Positions 46,184-58,520 of a stretch of 64,000 nt of DNA are shown here, in pieces. The stretch is taken from assembly GCA_019925105.1 (NCBI GenBank), contig JAHGAU010000002.1, forward strand, positions 558,001 to 622,000, in the 5' to 3' direction. Under the pieces are notes generated by a model, which was not told where the DNA came from, did not search any database, and was given only the letters and a program-made list of their open reading frames with translations. How positions within the stretch are numbered: the stretch's first letter is position 1; each line of letters begins with the position of its first letter. A program made the position numbers and the translations under genes. Source of the stretch: Niebla homalea (Eukaryota > Ascomycota > Lecanoromycetes > Lecanorales > Ramalinaceae).

Positions 46184-47804
46184 GGGGCTTTCCCCAGGGC
46201 GCTGATGCCTTTGAGTTGGACCGTCAAGGAGCGGATCACACACTTTGGAGTTAATGGATGGCCTTGCTGACACCGGGATCCACACATCTCGTGTTGCTTT
46301 ATCGTGCCAGTCTTCTCTCGTTCGGATCCGGTTCTGCCAGCCAATCATTTGACAGACATCCTTGGTAGTAAGCATGACCAATTACGCTCTTTGACCAATG
46401 ACCCTTGCCTGCGTTGCAAGGCTCGCAAAATTTGCGCGGAGAGTCCATGGATCCATTAGCAATGTCGTTGCATCGGCTTGTCTGCTTTCAAGCCTGCAGA
46501 TCCCGGCATCTAGATCGTCACTGTGTGCAGGGTGTTGGTTCTGCATGACTGTATCTCAGCTCTATGCAGGGCCCTACCGAGGAGCCGTCGAATCCTTCGT
46601 TGCAAGAGCTCTCTGCCTGCTTTAGGGTATATGGAATGGCAGTCATAGCACAAGCTGCACAGCATGGAAGGAATTCTGATCCTTTGCAGATCGAAATGCG
46701 GAGGGTTGTGTTGGAAATTAAGCGCTCGTAAATGCTTCGCCTTTCCCTCGTCTTCCACGCTCCCACCTTGCCTACCGGAGGAAGCGATCCGGAGCTGGTA
46801 TCTAACTTCGGATGCATCATCGTACAGCAGTCCGAGATGCAGGAACCAACGCTGGGAACCTTGCGTAGATGCAACTGTGATTGGTAGCTCGCAAAAAGAT
46901 ACCAAGGTACTTGGAGTAAAGCGTGTTCGTGGGTTAATAGTAGAGTCAGTCCCTGGCAAACTGCTTTACCATGCAATGAATCCTGCCTGATCATCATTTA
47001 CGTTGAAGGTGTACCTGACTTGAAGCACGAGAATCGGAGAATGTTACCCGACACCTTTTTCAGGATTAGTGATCATGTGCAATCCTTCAACTGCCTGATC
47101 GTAAATCCAGGGCGGACAGAAGATGGTAGGGTAACGTCGCAGTCAGTTTGGACTTTGACTCTGAGCCCCTGGGGGAATCCTGCCACACATCATTCTGGCA
47201 CCCCCGTCATAGAGGGTGGTCAGCCCCCGCAGACAATGTTGTGCATCAGATGCCTCATACCGGATGATTGGACCAGCTTCATTTGGACTAAGAGTCCCAA
47301 ACTAATCATTCATGATACACCGACAGTCACTTGACTGCGTTGCACTTGTGAAAATACTCGTACATGTATATTTCAATTGCGGTGCAAATGCCTCCCACAA
47401 TATTATGCCATCAATTCTGCCTCCCATGATAGCCGTAGAGTCCCATCAAGAACATGGCCCCCAAATCTGAAACACATGCACTGCCCATGAGAATTTCGCC
47501 CATCCCAAAGAGAGACTCCTGCCCCTGGTGACCACTCCTACTTGGCTGCTGATCCCACACGATCCAGCCCTCCGCCTTAGATTGTGCCTGGTAGAAAAGC
47601 TCGTGCCAAGCCCAGACACATTCGGCCTTTTTGGCTGCTGCTGCGGTGCCGTCTGTCGCGGTAGGGAATATCCCCCGTACTCGTTTCCCGCACCTTGTTT
47701 CAAAACACGCTAGGTAGACAAATGCACCAAATGCTGAAGGATTCAACTCTAAGCCTCCAGCGCCGTCTTGAAGCAACGCTAATCACCGTTTGGTCTGCGT
47801 TGCG

Positions 47805-49145
47805 CTAAGGTGCAAAGTCGGAAGTGCTGTGCTGCAGAGGGCTGTTGACGAACTCCGGTCGTGGGAAGAATGGTTGTGGTGCCGGCTGAGCACTTGCCGG
47901 GTGCACCATAGATGGGAATGGTTGCGGCATATTACCACCGTGTCTTAACCGTCGATCAGGGCTCCCAAAAGTCGGAGCGACGGGCCAGGGTTGTGGAGCT
48001 GCATTGGGCGGTGGTGCGTTGGGGTCACGAAACCCAAGCTCAAACCTCTTGGGGCAGCCGTCTTCAGTATGTCTGGTTGAATTGTCAATACTTGTAAGTT
48101 AAATCGACTTGATGTCAAGCACATACCTTCTCAGGGTGTCTCGCCGGGCAAAACGATTGCCGCACAGGGGACATCGATGATTCCGTGCCTTGAGGTGCAC
48201 ACTGTCAACGTGTCTGTCGAGGTCTGTCTTGCGCTGGAACTTCTTGGTGCATTGCTGAGTTCCATTCATAGCTGTGCAAGGATGCGGATACTTGCGTTGC
48301 GGATTATGTGTTTCCATGTGCGACTTGTAGTTGTAGCTTCTTTTGAAGAGCTTGTCGCAGATTTCACACTTGTGGGTGGCCTCCTCTGCTGTTGTCCTCT
48401 GCCGCTTCTTCTTGATCCGGTTGGCGCTGGGGAGTATGGGTGTGGCATCAAAGCGTGGTCCATGGTTGAACTCCATCGAGTAGGCTGCCGAGGTTGATTT
48501 GGACCAGTCGCCAGTTTGAGCCCGGTAGAGATCCTCTGCTGGCCCTACAATGGGAGAGACGCCATTGGAGTAGGGCGAGTACCCATGAGTAGTCAGGGAT
48601 CGCTGGAGAACATGCTCGTTTCCCGGGGAAGAATACCACTCGTTGGGATCCTCGGTCTTCACTCGCTGTGGATAAAACTCGGCGTGCTGGTGAGGCGGCG
48701 AGCAAGAAGACGACACAGAGGATCTGTGAGAGGCCATGTTGGTGCTTGGCGGAGTATGACAGAAGACTAGTGCCGGTGCTTCTTCTGGGGGAGCAGATAA
48801 GACAGCTTGATTGTTGCTGCTGTTGTAGCTAGAGAAAGGATCGTAATCAGCTGAAGAGATGTTGGGTCTTTGTGGGTTTTGGAAATATGTTTCTTGGTCG
48901 ACCATTGATGAATGAGACCAGGCTTCGGAGTCATGAGGCGAAGGTGGCATCTCCTGGACAGTGCTTTGTGGATGAGGCATGGGGCAGTCGAAGATGCCTA
49001 AGCCACGAGCTGATTGTTCCATGGTAGCCGGCTCAGCTTGCGGCGTAATCGGCGTCCAAGTACCTTGGGTGCTGAAGGACGGCTTTGCATGTTCGTCAAA
49101 GGGTGTTACAGGAGACCGCATTGATTGGGGCGTGAGATTGTTCAT
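47805..49145 (-). CDS. C2H2 zinc-finger transcription factor
   Basis: Exons 49145-48127 and 48072-47805 (54-nt intron inside the third finger) give 428 residues. The start is ATG 49145 (MNNLTPQSMRSP); the frame continues upstream without a better ATG. The N-terminal ~270 residues are disordered and Ser/Pro/Gln-rich, as in activation domains. A basic patch (RIKKKRQRTTAEEATH) precedes three fingers: CEICDKLFKRSYNYKSHMETH, then CTAMNGTQQCTKKFQRKTDLDRH...H (a long-loop finger), then CPLCGNRFARRDTLRRH completed by exon 2, followed by TEDGCPKRFELGF. I recall this finger set with DGCPKRF as conserved across filamentous ascomycetes. The regulated process is not known to me. A Pro-rich tail ends the protein. 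It sits beside two unusually large noncoding regions. Confidence 0.9.
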
Positions 49146-51949
49146 GATATGAGCGATGGCAAGAGTGCTGTGACTCGAGCGCGCAGAGAGATGGAGTATC
49201 AGGTGGTGAGCTGGTAGGGCGCAAGGTGTGCGACCGTGAAGTGGTAGGCGTCCAGATGCTTCAAAAGAATGTATCAGGTACAAGGCGTAGTGTGCGGGGG
49301 TTGTTGGAGCTTTGTTGGAGGGTGTCAACAGGGTCAAGTATATATGTGAACCGGAAGCGTGGACTGTCACTGCGCAAACAGGAAGGCAGAGTGAAGTCGA
49401 CGAGTCTTGAAGGCCAGGCTGACTGGGTCAATTGTTCAGTAGAGAAGACTTGGTAGGGTATGAGAGTGCGTTTCGAGATGGAGGAGAGAGGTTTGGTCGA
49501 GTAGGCGCGGCACTGCCATTGCTTTATCTCTGAGGATTCAAGATGAGTGAGAAGCAGGCATGCCTCTCCATGGAGGGGAGATGAAGCTAGAGCCAACATC
49601 CCTGCCCTCCCTGCTCTCCCTGCGTCTTTCGCAATCCACCGCCTCCAGTTGCTACAGTGCTAGAGTGCTGGACCTGAGCCGAGTCATGTTAGCTGAATTT
49701 AGCTTATTCCCAGCAAATCGACACCGACAAGGATTAGGATGCCGTAAGAAACAGTAATATACTCTAGCGTGGTCAGCTTAGGCGATACCACCCCCCCCGT
49801 CAGCAATGCAGACAAAGCATAATCCGGAGATGCATGCATAGTCGCTCCGCACAGCCTACGCTTTTCCAAATTCACTTTTGCCATAGCCTCGCCGCTTCAT
49901 ATTATTATCTTTCGCGAGACAAACGCTCGTTTCGAACAGTTCGTCATCGACGACATTGCATGCATGATTTTTCTGGTCGAGACACTTGCGCGAACCTCAG
50001 GGCGGCAGTTTTTGTGGTTGGAATTCGGAAACTTGAATTGCTGACATCGCCCCATGGAGCAAATTGTCCCCGACAGCAAGCGAGTGCTGATGATGCGCCG
50101 AGGCAGAGGAGAATAAACTCATAATTAAGTACTTTGGTACACGTACACTCGTGGCTGATCGAGATGTGCGACTGCATGCACCCAGTCATCAGCACATGGG
50201 CAATGTACCTCTATGCACTGATCCCTTTTAGGTCTAAGCTCGCATCGTCCAGACCAGTCACTGCAGGCAGAGAAATCTGAAACACCACCTCAGGTAGTTG
50301 GCTTTTGCTCGTCTCGCTTGTCTTCGGTTACTCGCTGCCGAGTCTGTTCCAGATCGGATTGACAAGCCCACTGGAGCGCAGGCATTTCCTAATATCGTAA
50401 CTCCTACCCACGCACATGGCTGTCGTCTTTGGGGCATGCTGGGATTGGGTACGTACTGAAGCACTTTTAACTTCCTGATTTACCTAGCGTTGTCGCAAAA
50501 TAAAGCAAGGTAAATATCATCGACATAATGCTCACACAAATGTCACCATTCCTTACTTGCTACGTAGGATACACCCACAATCAAAGCATAGAGATTGTTA
50601 CAGCCCTACCTGAGCAGGCAACACGAAACAAGCTTCACACGTTCTCTCGCACAGCCAGGCCTTAGTCACAGTCGTTTCAGGATCGAAGTCGAAGAGCCAT
50701 TCCATTAGCCATGAATGTATCGCCTATGGACGCCTAAACCATGATTGAAATAACCGGTCAGGTATCCTCAACAGCTTGCTTTCCCAAAGCGAACATGCTG
50801 TGTCCATGTTCAGGGTCCGCAGAAACAGGCCAGAAGTACACTGTCAGGCTCCAGACGGCACAACTTTTTGCTGCTTGCAGACGTTGAAGCATCAACCTGA
50901 AACGGATAGTAGGCAATATGGTACGGGTTTCAAGAGCAGGCTCTACTGTACTCCTGATGTGCCCGTCACTAATGCTGCTCCTTCGATTATTTCGGCGTCA
51001 AGGACCAAGTTCGCGCACGACGCAAGCGCCAAATGCCGACCTGTCCACGTAGCTTCAGTACAGCGGACCGATGAATGGCTGCGTTCCTCTGCCCCATGAC
51101 ACCGTGGCCTATCAGACATCGAAGTTCCAAACATACATGCTCTTTACAAGATCTGTTTCTTTGCAAGCGCGCACTGCCATGCTTTGAGTCTCTGCCGCGA
51201 TGGGCCGGAGGAATTTCCCAGAAAATCAATGATTTCACGCTATTTCGGTCGAATGAGGAGAGGAAGGAGGAAAATGGATTCTTCGTCGTTGCTAGGACCA
51301 TCTTCGTATGGCTTCATTTCACATGACTGCGCTATCATGCATGCGAACGGCTTAGCACATCCGCGCTAATTCCAGAAGTCCTGCTGCAGCCAATGAACGC
51401 CCAGATTTGCCACAATCCTGCTCGATTCCGGCTTGGAGCGGGTAAACAACGGAGAGCTACCAGCCTATGGATTTGGTCAATGCCCCAAATCACTACAATT
51501 CCTCGTGTCTGCCTTCCACCATCACCATGCCGTCAGAGTTCTGGAAAAGACATTAATATCCTTAGTCCCTCCGTTTTCCTGCATATGAGACTTTTCGACC
51601 TTTGGTTCAGGGACCCGGGCGCCATCTGTTTCACAAGGCATTCACATCGAACCTCTTTGGGCAACATGAAGGGATCACGATGAAGAGCGCTTCGCAGGCT
51701 GTGTCATTGAGCGTGGCTTTTCTCGCGAAGTGATGGAGCAAATGGGAATGAGGTGAAGAGATTGGAGATGTCGAGCATATGTCAAAGATAGTGGAAGTAC
51801 AGGCCGCAGGCGCATTGTCTAATCTGCCTCGTGGAGTGAGAAACGGAACCAAGCGAGCAATCAATACGACAGAGAGATTGGAGCTTTTTGCCAATGCCTT
51901 GCGTCAAGAAATAGGCCATGCGTGCGTAGAGATTGCCTTGTGCCGATGC
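49146..51949. promoter_or_regulatory. 2.8-kb region upstream of the C2H2 gene
   Basis: This lies between the start of the C2H2 gene and the 3' end of the PI31 gene, so nearly all of it can serve the regulator as promoter or long leader. Short ORFs (up to ~107 codons) show no domain. Pyrimidine-rich runs occur at 49,600-49,640 and 49,790-49,800. No defined binding site is claimed. Confidence 0.45.
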
Positions 51950-53171
51950 CTAGATGAAATCATGACTCCCAAAGCCGCCGAATGGATTTGGTGGAGCTCC
52001 AAAACCTCCACCTCCATCACCTCTACCTCCACCAGGGAATCTCGGTCCACCGTGGATATTTGGCGGCCCATCCCCTGGACCTAAGGGATCATACCTTGCT
52101 CCTGGTGGCGCACTTTCACAAGATTAGCACACGAAGCCATGTCCTAAATCTGAAAGGGTGGAGTCACCGTGGATCCATGCCTCCAGCGCCCTCTCTACCT
52201 CCGAACAACGGATCGTCCAATGTCGGATGCATTCCTCCACCGCCACCTGGCCCAAATCCACCTCCACGCAGTGGATCATGAGGTCCTAAACCTGGCGGGT
52301 ACAAATCTCTTTCCCCAATATTCATTGGCCTTCTTCCACCCCCAATGCCCACGCCGCCTGGCGGTCGCATCAAGTCATATTCATCATCGAATCCAGGCGG
52401 TGGGAAGTCGCCAGCAGGGAAAGGCCGCCGAGGTTCAGCAGCTAGAGGGTCATTGAATGGGCGCGGCTGGACAGCAGGAGGAAGACGGTCATCCCGAAGA
52501 GGATCGTGACGTGCTCCTTCTCCTATGGGGTTGTCAGGACCCGGCATGCGAGGATCCCCCTGCTGCCTCGCAGCGGGTTGCTGACTGGCCGCATGAGCTG
52601 AGTCTTCATAACCCTCCTTCCGCAGGCCTGGAGCAAGCCTCTGGATGATCTGTAATTTTAAGAGGGAGCCGGCGTCGGTCAATCGACCAGCGGAAATGAA
52701 GAGACCTCGCAACGACTGCGCTCTGTCGTTTTCGCTATCTTGCGAAGGGAGACTGTAAGGAAAGGAGGATTCGGAAAGGAAATCTTTGATAAACAGGTCA
52801 AGGGTGTGGACTTTGTCGTCCCCGATGCCAAGGCCGTTGATGACAGCTTTGGATCCTAAGCGGCTGACTTTGACAAGATACTCTAGAGACGACTGAGAAT
52901 GCGCGTAGCGAAATGCATAGTCTGACGAGGGAGAAGAGTTCCACTCCTTCGGTAGTATCTGAACTTCTTCAGAGTCTGATGCTGGAGGCACCGAATGTCC
53001 TTCTCCAAGCCCAACCAAACGAAAGCCCACGGCCACCATGCACGAATGTGAGAGAAGTGCAATTGCATCATATGGACTTCGCAGTTGCGGAGCTGGCTCT
53101 GTCGGCAGGCTTTTGATCATGTAATCTGACAGCGTATGAGCGCTGAAGACATTTCCCGCATTCAAAGACAT
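51950..53171 (-). CDS. PI31-type proteasome regulator
   Basis: Exons 53171-52168 and 52094-51950 (73-nt intron; the join reads GGMDPR-YDPLGPGDG) give 382 residues starting MSLNAGNVF. The N-terminal FP-type domain shows LRSPYDAIALLSHSCMVAVG, then VGFRLVGLGE and YAFRYAHSQSSLEYLVKVSR. The C-terminal half is Pro/Gly/Asp-rich with PFNDPLAAEPRRPFPAGDFP, DLYPPGLGPHDPLRGGGFGP and the end PPNPFGGFGSHDFI. This matches PI31 (PSMF1), which binds the 20S proteasome and aids its assembly or transport. The YDP-GPGDGP stretch and the PNPFGGFG end are the family's C-terminal hallmarks. Function is by family only. Confidence 0.9.
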
Positions 53172-54161
53172 TTTGTGGAGCAGAAAAAGGTGCAACTTCG
53201 AAGCTTGTCATGAAAAGATCGAAACTTTGAAATTTACAAAGTTCAGACACAGTGAGGCATCTTGCGATGCCTATCAAAGTTCTAGTCGCGCTTGCTAAAC
53301 CAATCAGAATCTGGGACGCGCTTATCCAGCCTTGACTCCCATGATCTCTAAGCCATTAATGTCCTTGAGAGCTTACCACAACTCTCTGTGAAACCCCTCA
53401 TTTCTCAGCTGCATATAATTCGGGATTCTGTGGTGAAGTGAGGACCTTCGGCCTACTTACGTGAAGACAATGTGGTGCCCACAATGTCTTGTAGCACGGT
53501 CCTATCATCGCTGCAACGAGGCTTTGCAGACAAGTTCTGGCTGTACATACCACACGAATGCGTTGGGGTTTCCCTTCAGAATTTCCCAAGCCCAATGCGT
53601 TCAGATTGAGATAAAATGCGGTCAGACTTTGCTTTCATTCACTTCATTACTTCGAGTTGCCTTTGGATCTTTTAATTGGTCGCTCGGATTTCTTGTTTCT
53701 TTTCTCTTATATCACGCGTTGTTCTCGCTTCCTATACTACTGCTGCTCATCCCTTGAGACGAGCCTTGGCCTCCACTCAGGTCGGCACTCTCTTCACTGA
53801 TCCATTGTGCTGCCCCTGCAACAAGTGCTACAAGAGACAGGGTCGGAGCTATGATATCCCTCGAGATTCAAGAAGGCTTCGTTGGTAGAAGTTTGATCGA
53901 TTGAGTCAGACTTTCAGTGTTGGACCACCGCTCGTGACATACCCTGGTGCATCTGGGCGGAGGTCAGAGTCGCATACTCTACTTGAGATCATCGCAGACC
54001 GGCTATTTCAAGCTGTCAATCCAGCCTCAAGGAATTCGAGCGAATTTGCTGCGATAATTGTCCAATCGCAGAATGCCACGCTACATCAATCCTGACGTTG
54101 CATTTCTGATTGCTGGAGAAGTTGTTTGGTCAGCCCCTCCGTTATCCAATCTTGCTAACAG
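53172..54161. other. Region between PI31 and F-box genes, with unresolved 5' exon
   Basis: It contains the PI31 promoter and the 5' end of the F-box gene. One frame at ~53,970-54,040 reads HTLLEIIADRLFQAVNPASR, which could be the first half of an F-box, but it lacks an upstream ATG in frame and I could not join it convincingly to the exon at 54,162. Confidence 0.4.
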
Positions 54162-56062
54162 CTGTCAAAGCTTTATAAGACAGGCACTTCTGGCGATATT
54201 CTATCACTGGCGAGAACAGAGAAAACACTCCATGTCGTGGCCATACCATGGCTTTATGTACGTAACTTCCGAGCAGTCTTGCCTTCGTCGAGCATTTTTA
54301 CGGAGTTCCGAGACACGGTATCATCAGAAGAATACGTCGAGACATGTTTCAGGACGGACACGTTTCAGGACCCATGTGTCCGTCCTGAAAGACAAATACT
54401 GACTTCAGAATTTTCATCTAGCGAGATTGCGTGCTCGACTTCGACGTGCTCAAACGGCGTCCTACTGCGGTGCTATTGCAATGTCTCTTAGCAAGTGTTG
54501 CGGCACGCTCTTCAACCATTCGACATGTCAGGACATTGAAGATCGTGTGGCAGGACGGGGCTACTCCGACGCGCCGTCGGCGCTTGAAAAGCAACGTTTT
54601 GAATGTAATCGCGGAGCTCATACCTCACATGGTGAATTTGAAGCGCTTCTGGTATTCCCTATGCTACTCTGAGCGCCTGAGTCACTGTGATCCCTGACTA
54701 AAGTTTGTTCAGCTGGCAGTTATCAGAGCCAGCACCACCTCGGGTCCTCCACTCCCTGCTCTCCCACAAAAACGGCGGGGCGATTGAGCACAGTCTTACG
54801 CTTCCATGCTGGGGCTTAGTCGAAGATCGCAAATTTGCGGATGATCTGACTCGAGACTTTAGCTTTACTTCGCTGAAAATCTTATACCGGCCATACCGCC
54901 ATGCTAAGGCGGAGCAATTGCATGACATTCTGAAATCCCAAAAGCAATTGTTGCTGAAACAACATGATCTTGAACAGCTTGAGATCAGCATGCAAAACGA
55001 ATACAGCCGACTTCACCAGGATGTGTATCAGCTCGGACCTACCGAACTGCTGCCGCCTATTGCGCGACTCTCGCTGTACGGCTATACCTTTCGATACGCT
55101 TGGGCAGGACTTCACATGAATATCGATTGCGATCGTCTCAGGAGCCTGTTTCTCGAGAATTGCAGGCGCCTAGAGTTCTTGTTCAATCAGCTTCAGCTTC
55201 GGGGTGCAAGCTTGAGAGAGTTGAGGATACGCTACCCTATATGGAGGGAGGACTCTGCTAGCCGGAGACGTCAACGCAATATTTTTCAGGAGTTTCTCGA
55301 CAGTCAAAAGGGTCTCGAGATCCTCGAGCTAAAATCTTTTGGGTTTTCTTCATCGATCCTGAGCACCCTTGTGAACGAGGGTTATTGCGCAAGACTTAGA
55401 GTCCTAGATTTACAGGATCTGGATCATCAACTACGCACGACTACCAAGTGCCCTCAAGTGGGTCGTTCGAATGCATTCAAATCTGTTGGCGCAGAAGACA
55501 TTAGGATGTTTTGGCTTCGTTGCCCTATGTTGAGCAGATTTCAAATCGATCTCACACTGCAGGATCTTCGGCTGGTAAGTACATCTGGCTCGGGCTGAAC
55601 AATTGTACTAAGCCAGTACTGAAGGGTTCCCTGGCGATTGCCGAGCTATCCCGCTTCTCGACTATCCGGCATCTCGGCATTGCGACTCAAACCTCGATGG
55701 ATCCATCTGATTCCCGACAACAAGCTCCAATTGACAGCGACCTGGTATATGAGATCGCTTACGCATGTTGGACGAAGCAGATGGAGACCTTACGAATTGT
55801 GGATCGTAGAATCTCCGATCACGGCTCCTACGAGCTTGAAACGCAGGATTGGCTCGTAAGGAAGGATGCTCAGGGCCTCTCTGTGGTTAATCAGACTACA
55901 TTTGATCGCGAGGGACGATTCAATCTTTACTCCAGGCTTCTTGAACGCGAAGCTGCTGTCAACACGAATGAAGCTCGGGATTGCAGGAAATCACTAGATG
56001 TCACGCTCAGACAAGTGGAAAGAGAAGGCAACCTTGCTTTGAGTGAAATCAAGGCAGCATGA
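54162..56062 (+). CDS. F-box/LRR-like protein, 5' end uncertain
   Basis: Exons proposed: from about 54162 to 54377, 54422-54651, 54713-55574 and 55613-56062 (introns 44, 61 and 38 nt, all short). The first exon reads SGDILSLARTEKTLHVVAIP, the second half of an F-box as found in large fungal F-box families. Then STIRHVRTLKIVWQDG, LIPHMVNLKRF and, in the long exon, leucine-rich stretches (LRSLFLENCRRLEFLFNQLQ, GLEILELKSFGF, ARLRVLDLQDLD). The last exon reads IRHLGIATQTS and ends in a charged helix (VTLRQVEREGNLALSEIKAA). F-box proteins pick substrates for SCF ubiquitin ligases. No start codon is assigned; the gene could be broken at its 5' end. The 38-nt intron is suspect. Confidence 0.6.
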
Positions 56063-56523
56063 CTGTTCAGACGCGCATTCACAAGAGGACGCGTAACACT
56101 CCCCGGAAAGAGAGTTGCAAGGAGCTTGGATTCGATGGCAGGACTTAGGGACACAGGGGATTAATGGCCTCGGAAGAGTGCGAGGAATAACAGGTGGTGG
56201 TCGCGAGCATATGACCTGATGATCAATGCGTGAATAATCAATATGCATCATCTGCATGATAAGCCATGTCTTTGCTCATCAGCCTCTCTTGTCGTGTTTT
56301 CACTCTAGGCGTAGCATAAAATTTCACGACAAAGGATCCCGACTGCTGACCCCGCACGTCGTGCGTCGTGATGTAATGATGGCCACGCCTCTCTACACAA
56401 ATTTTTCATCATCTCAGTTCAGTGGGCAATGGCCCCTTAGTAGACAATGGTAAAGAACATGCATTTACCAGGCGACGTTCGTTAGATAACGAGAGAGTGG
56501 CCTTTCTTGATGCTTATTCCAGA
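56063..56523. other. Intergenic region, F-box / monooxygenase
   Basis: About 460 bp between tandem + strand genes. An in-frame ATG at 56422 would lengthen the monooxygenase by 34 residues, but its sequence has no family match, so the start at 56524 is preferred. Nothing else was seen. Confidence 0.5.
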
Positions 56524-58520
56524 ATGACCACCAGTACTGTAAATTGCGATGTGGTCATTGTGGGCGCAGGTCCTGCAGGACTCCTGTTGGCTATCTGTCT
56601 TGTACGATTCGGCTACAACATAAGGATCATCGATAAACGTGAAACGCCAACACTGACAGGCCGTGCTGATGGGATTCAACCAAGATCGCTTGATCTGCTG
56701 AGGAACATGGGTTTGAAAAGGAAAATCATGGCCCATGATCCTGCCAAAATCTATGAGATTGCCTTCTGGAACGCTTCAGCTCATCGGCAAGGCATCCACC
56801 GCACTGGTCACTGGAAAGTCTGCCCACCTTTCATAGATACTCGATATCCATTTGGCACGACGATCCATCAAGGATTCATAGAGGGAGTATTCATTGACGA
56901 CCTTCACGAGCATGGAATTTATGTTCAACGATCATGGACCCTTTCGAAATTTGATAACGTTGGCGCGGAAGCAAGCTACCCTGTACGTTTGATAATGAAG
57001 CATACGAAGCATGACGAGCAGCAAGAGTTGAGATCAAAATATCTCTGCAGTGCTGAAGGCGCGAGAAGCATGATTCGAGAAAGGCTTGGGATCAAGATGC
57101 AGCAAAAAGATCCCGTCTCAAGTGTTTGGGGAGTGATAGACGGCGTTGTCCGCACCGACTTCCCCGATCTCAGGGTAGAGCTACGTGAGATATGTTGTCT
57201 TCTTCTAGCGCTGACGTGTGTAGTTGAAATGCACTATCCAGAGTGAGCACGGCTCCATGATGATAATACCGCGAGAGAAGGATTTGGTCCGCCTTTATGT
57301 ACAAATCGCTTCATCTTTAGACCCGGATTTTGACCCCCACCAAACAGCGACTCTAGGAGAGGTTCAAGCAGCGGCGAAGAGGATTTTGACACCTTACGAG
57401 CTTGCGTGGGAGCGTGTGGAGTGGTACTCAGTCTATCCGATCGGTCAAGGAATTGCGGAACGCTACACGCTGGATGAGCGGATATTTCTTTTGGGGGATG
57501 CTTGTCACACTCATAGCGTACGTCCAATCGGCAAAGTACCTCGTACTTCCTTTACTGAGACTTTGGCAGCCGAAGGCAGGGCAAGGAATGAATACAGCAT
57601 TTCACGATGCTCTCAATCTGGCGTTCAAAATCCACCTCGTCGAATCTGGATTTGCCAGGCGGTCCCTCTTGAAGACGTATGAAACAGAGCGTAAGATGAT
57701 TGCGGAAAAATTACTCGACTTTGATGCGAAATATACGAAGTTATTGTCGCAACAAATAACCAAAATGACGGAGACAGGCAGCAATCTCAAAGCCGATGAG
57801 AAGGAAGAGGAGTCGAGTGAATTTTTGAAAGTCTTCAAAGAGGCTCAGGACTTCACGAACGGCTTTGGAGTCGTCTACAACCCGAACGACATGGTGTGGT
57901 CACGTAGTCACCCTGCTCAATCGGCATTGTTCCACCCTGCGCGGGGCAAGGTGCGTCCGGGACGAGTCATGCCTTGGGCAAATGTGACTCGGGTCGTCGA
58001 TGCGAATATCGTCAAGCTTGAACACGAGATCCCTCTTAATGGGTGTTTCAGGATATTCCTCTTCGCGGGATCGCCTTCGACTACTAAGCCAGCTCTGGCT
58101 GACTTCGCGTCTAATCTCGAGCGCAAGAACAGCTTCTACACTTCCTACGCCTATCGAGACCTCTCAGCAGTATCACATCGTGAGCGCCACAATCCACACA
58201 CGCGCTTCGTCTCGATTTGCACCATCTTCGCTGAGTCTCGTGGCTCGATTGACATTGCGGCGACTTTACCGCCACTACTTGCTCAATATAGCAGCCAGGT
58301 CTATGCGGACGACATTGCTGATGCGACCATGACGAATGAAGGAGCTGCCGCACACGCTAAAATGGGTTTTGATAAAGAAAAAGGGGGCGCCATTCTAGTT
58401 CGACCGGATGGCCACATCGCTTGCGTAGTAGATCTGGTTGAGGGTCCTGGTACTGTTGATGCCTTGAATGATTTCTTTGGAGCTTTTGCAACTGAAAGGT
58501 TGGGCTATGGTCATGAGTAG
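56524..58520 (+). CDS. FAD-dependent phenol 2-monooxygenase family protein
   Basis: Exons 56524-57174, 57224-57517 and 57570-58520 (introns 49 and 52 nt) give 631 residues. Family enzymes hydroxylate phenols or related aromatics using NADPH and O2. Landmarks: the Rossmann start [20 protein letters not shown], the substrate-domain entry [39 protein letters not shown] and the FAD-binding motif [20 protein letters not shown], where the second intron lies between THS and PKAG. The C-terminal ~200 residues form a thioredoxin-like domain typical of this subgroup ([13 protein letters not shown]..., [13 protein letters not shown]). The neighbours are not aromatic-degradation genes, so no cluster is evident and the substrate is unknown. 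Confidence 0.9.

Larger units (their letters stand above)
38459..47804. other. 9.3-kb gene-poor convergent intergenic region
   Basis: The region lies between the 3' ends of cnxE (+) and the C2H2 regulator (-). Many short ORFs occur on both strands, but none over ~160 codons, and none has a recognisable domain or a convincing splice chain. GC content looks ordinary and there is no obvious transposon, tRNA or AT-rich mutated repeat. Minor contents: a CCA tract at 38,596-38,619; a possible small secreted protein near 42.4-42.7 kb (separate entry); a TGCTGCACTTTT repeat at 46,135-46,183; and a pyrimidine-rich block near 39,190. It may hold noncoding transcripts or decayed genes. Confidence 0.6.

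Noticed and set aside
46269..46459. Frame with PCLRCKARKICAESPWIH, resembling half of a Zn2Cys6 DNA-binding cluster
   Set aside because: No start codon, the C-x2-C-x5-C spacing does not fit, and a stop follows at once. At most a remnant, more likely chance.
47411..47776. 121-codon minus-strand ORF directly downstream of the C2H2 gene
   Set aside because: It follows the C2H2 stop in a different frame with no conserved content, so it is probably 3' UTR or intergenic.
56422..56523. In-frame upstream ATG for the phenol hydroxylase-type gene
   Set aside because: The added 34 residues have no targeting character and the family start fits [14 protein letters not shown] at 56524.
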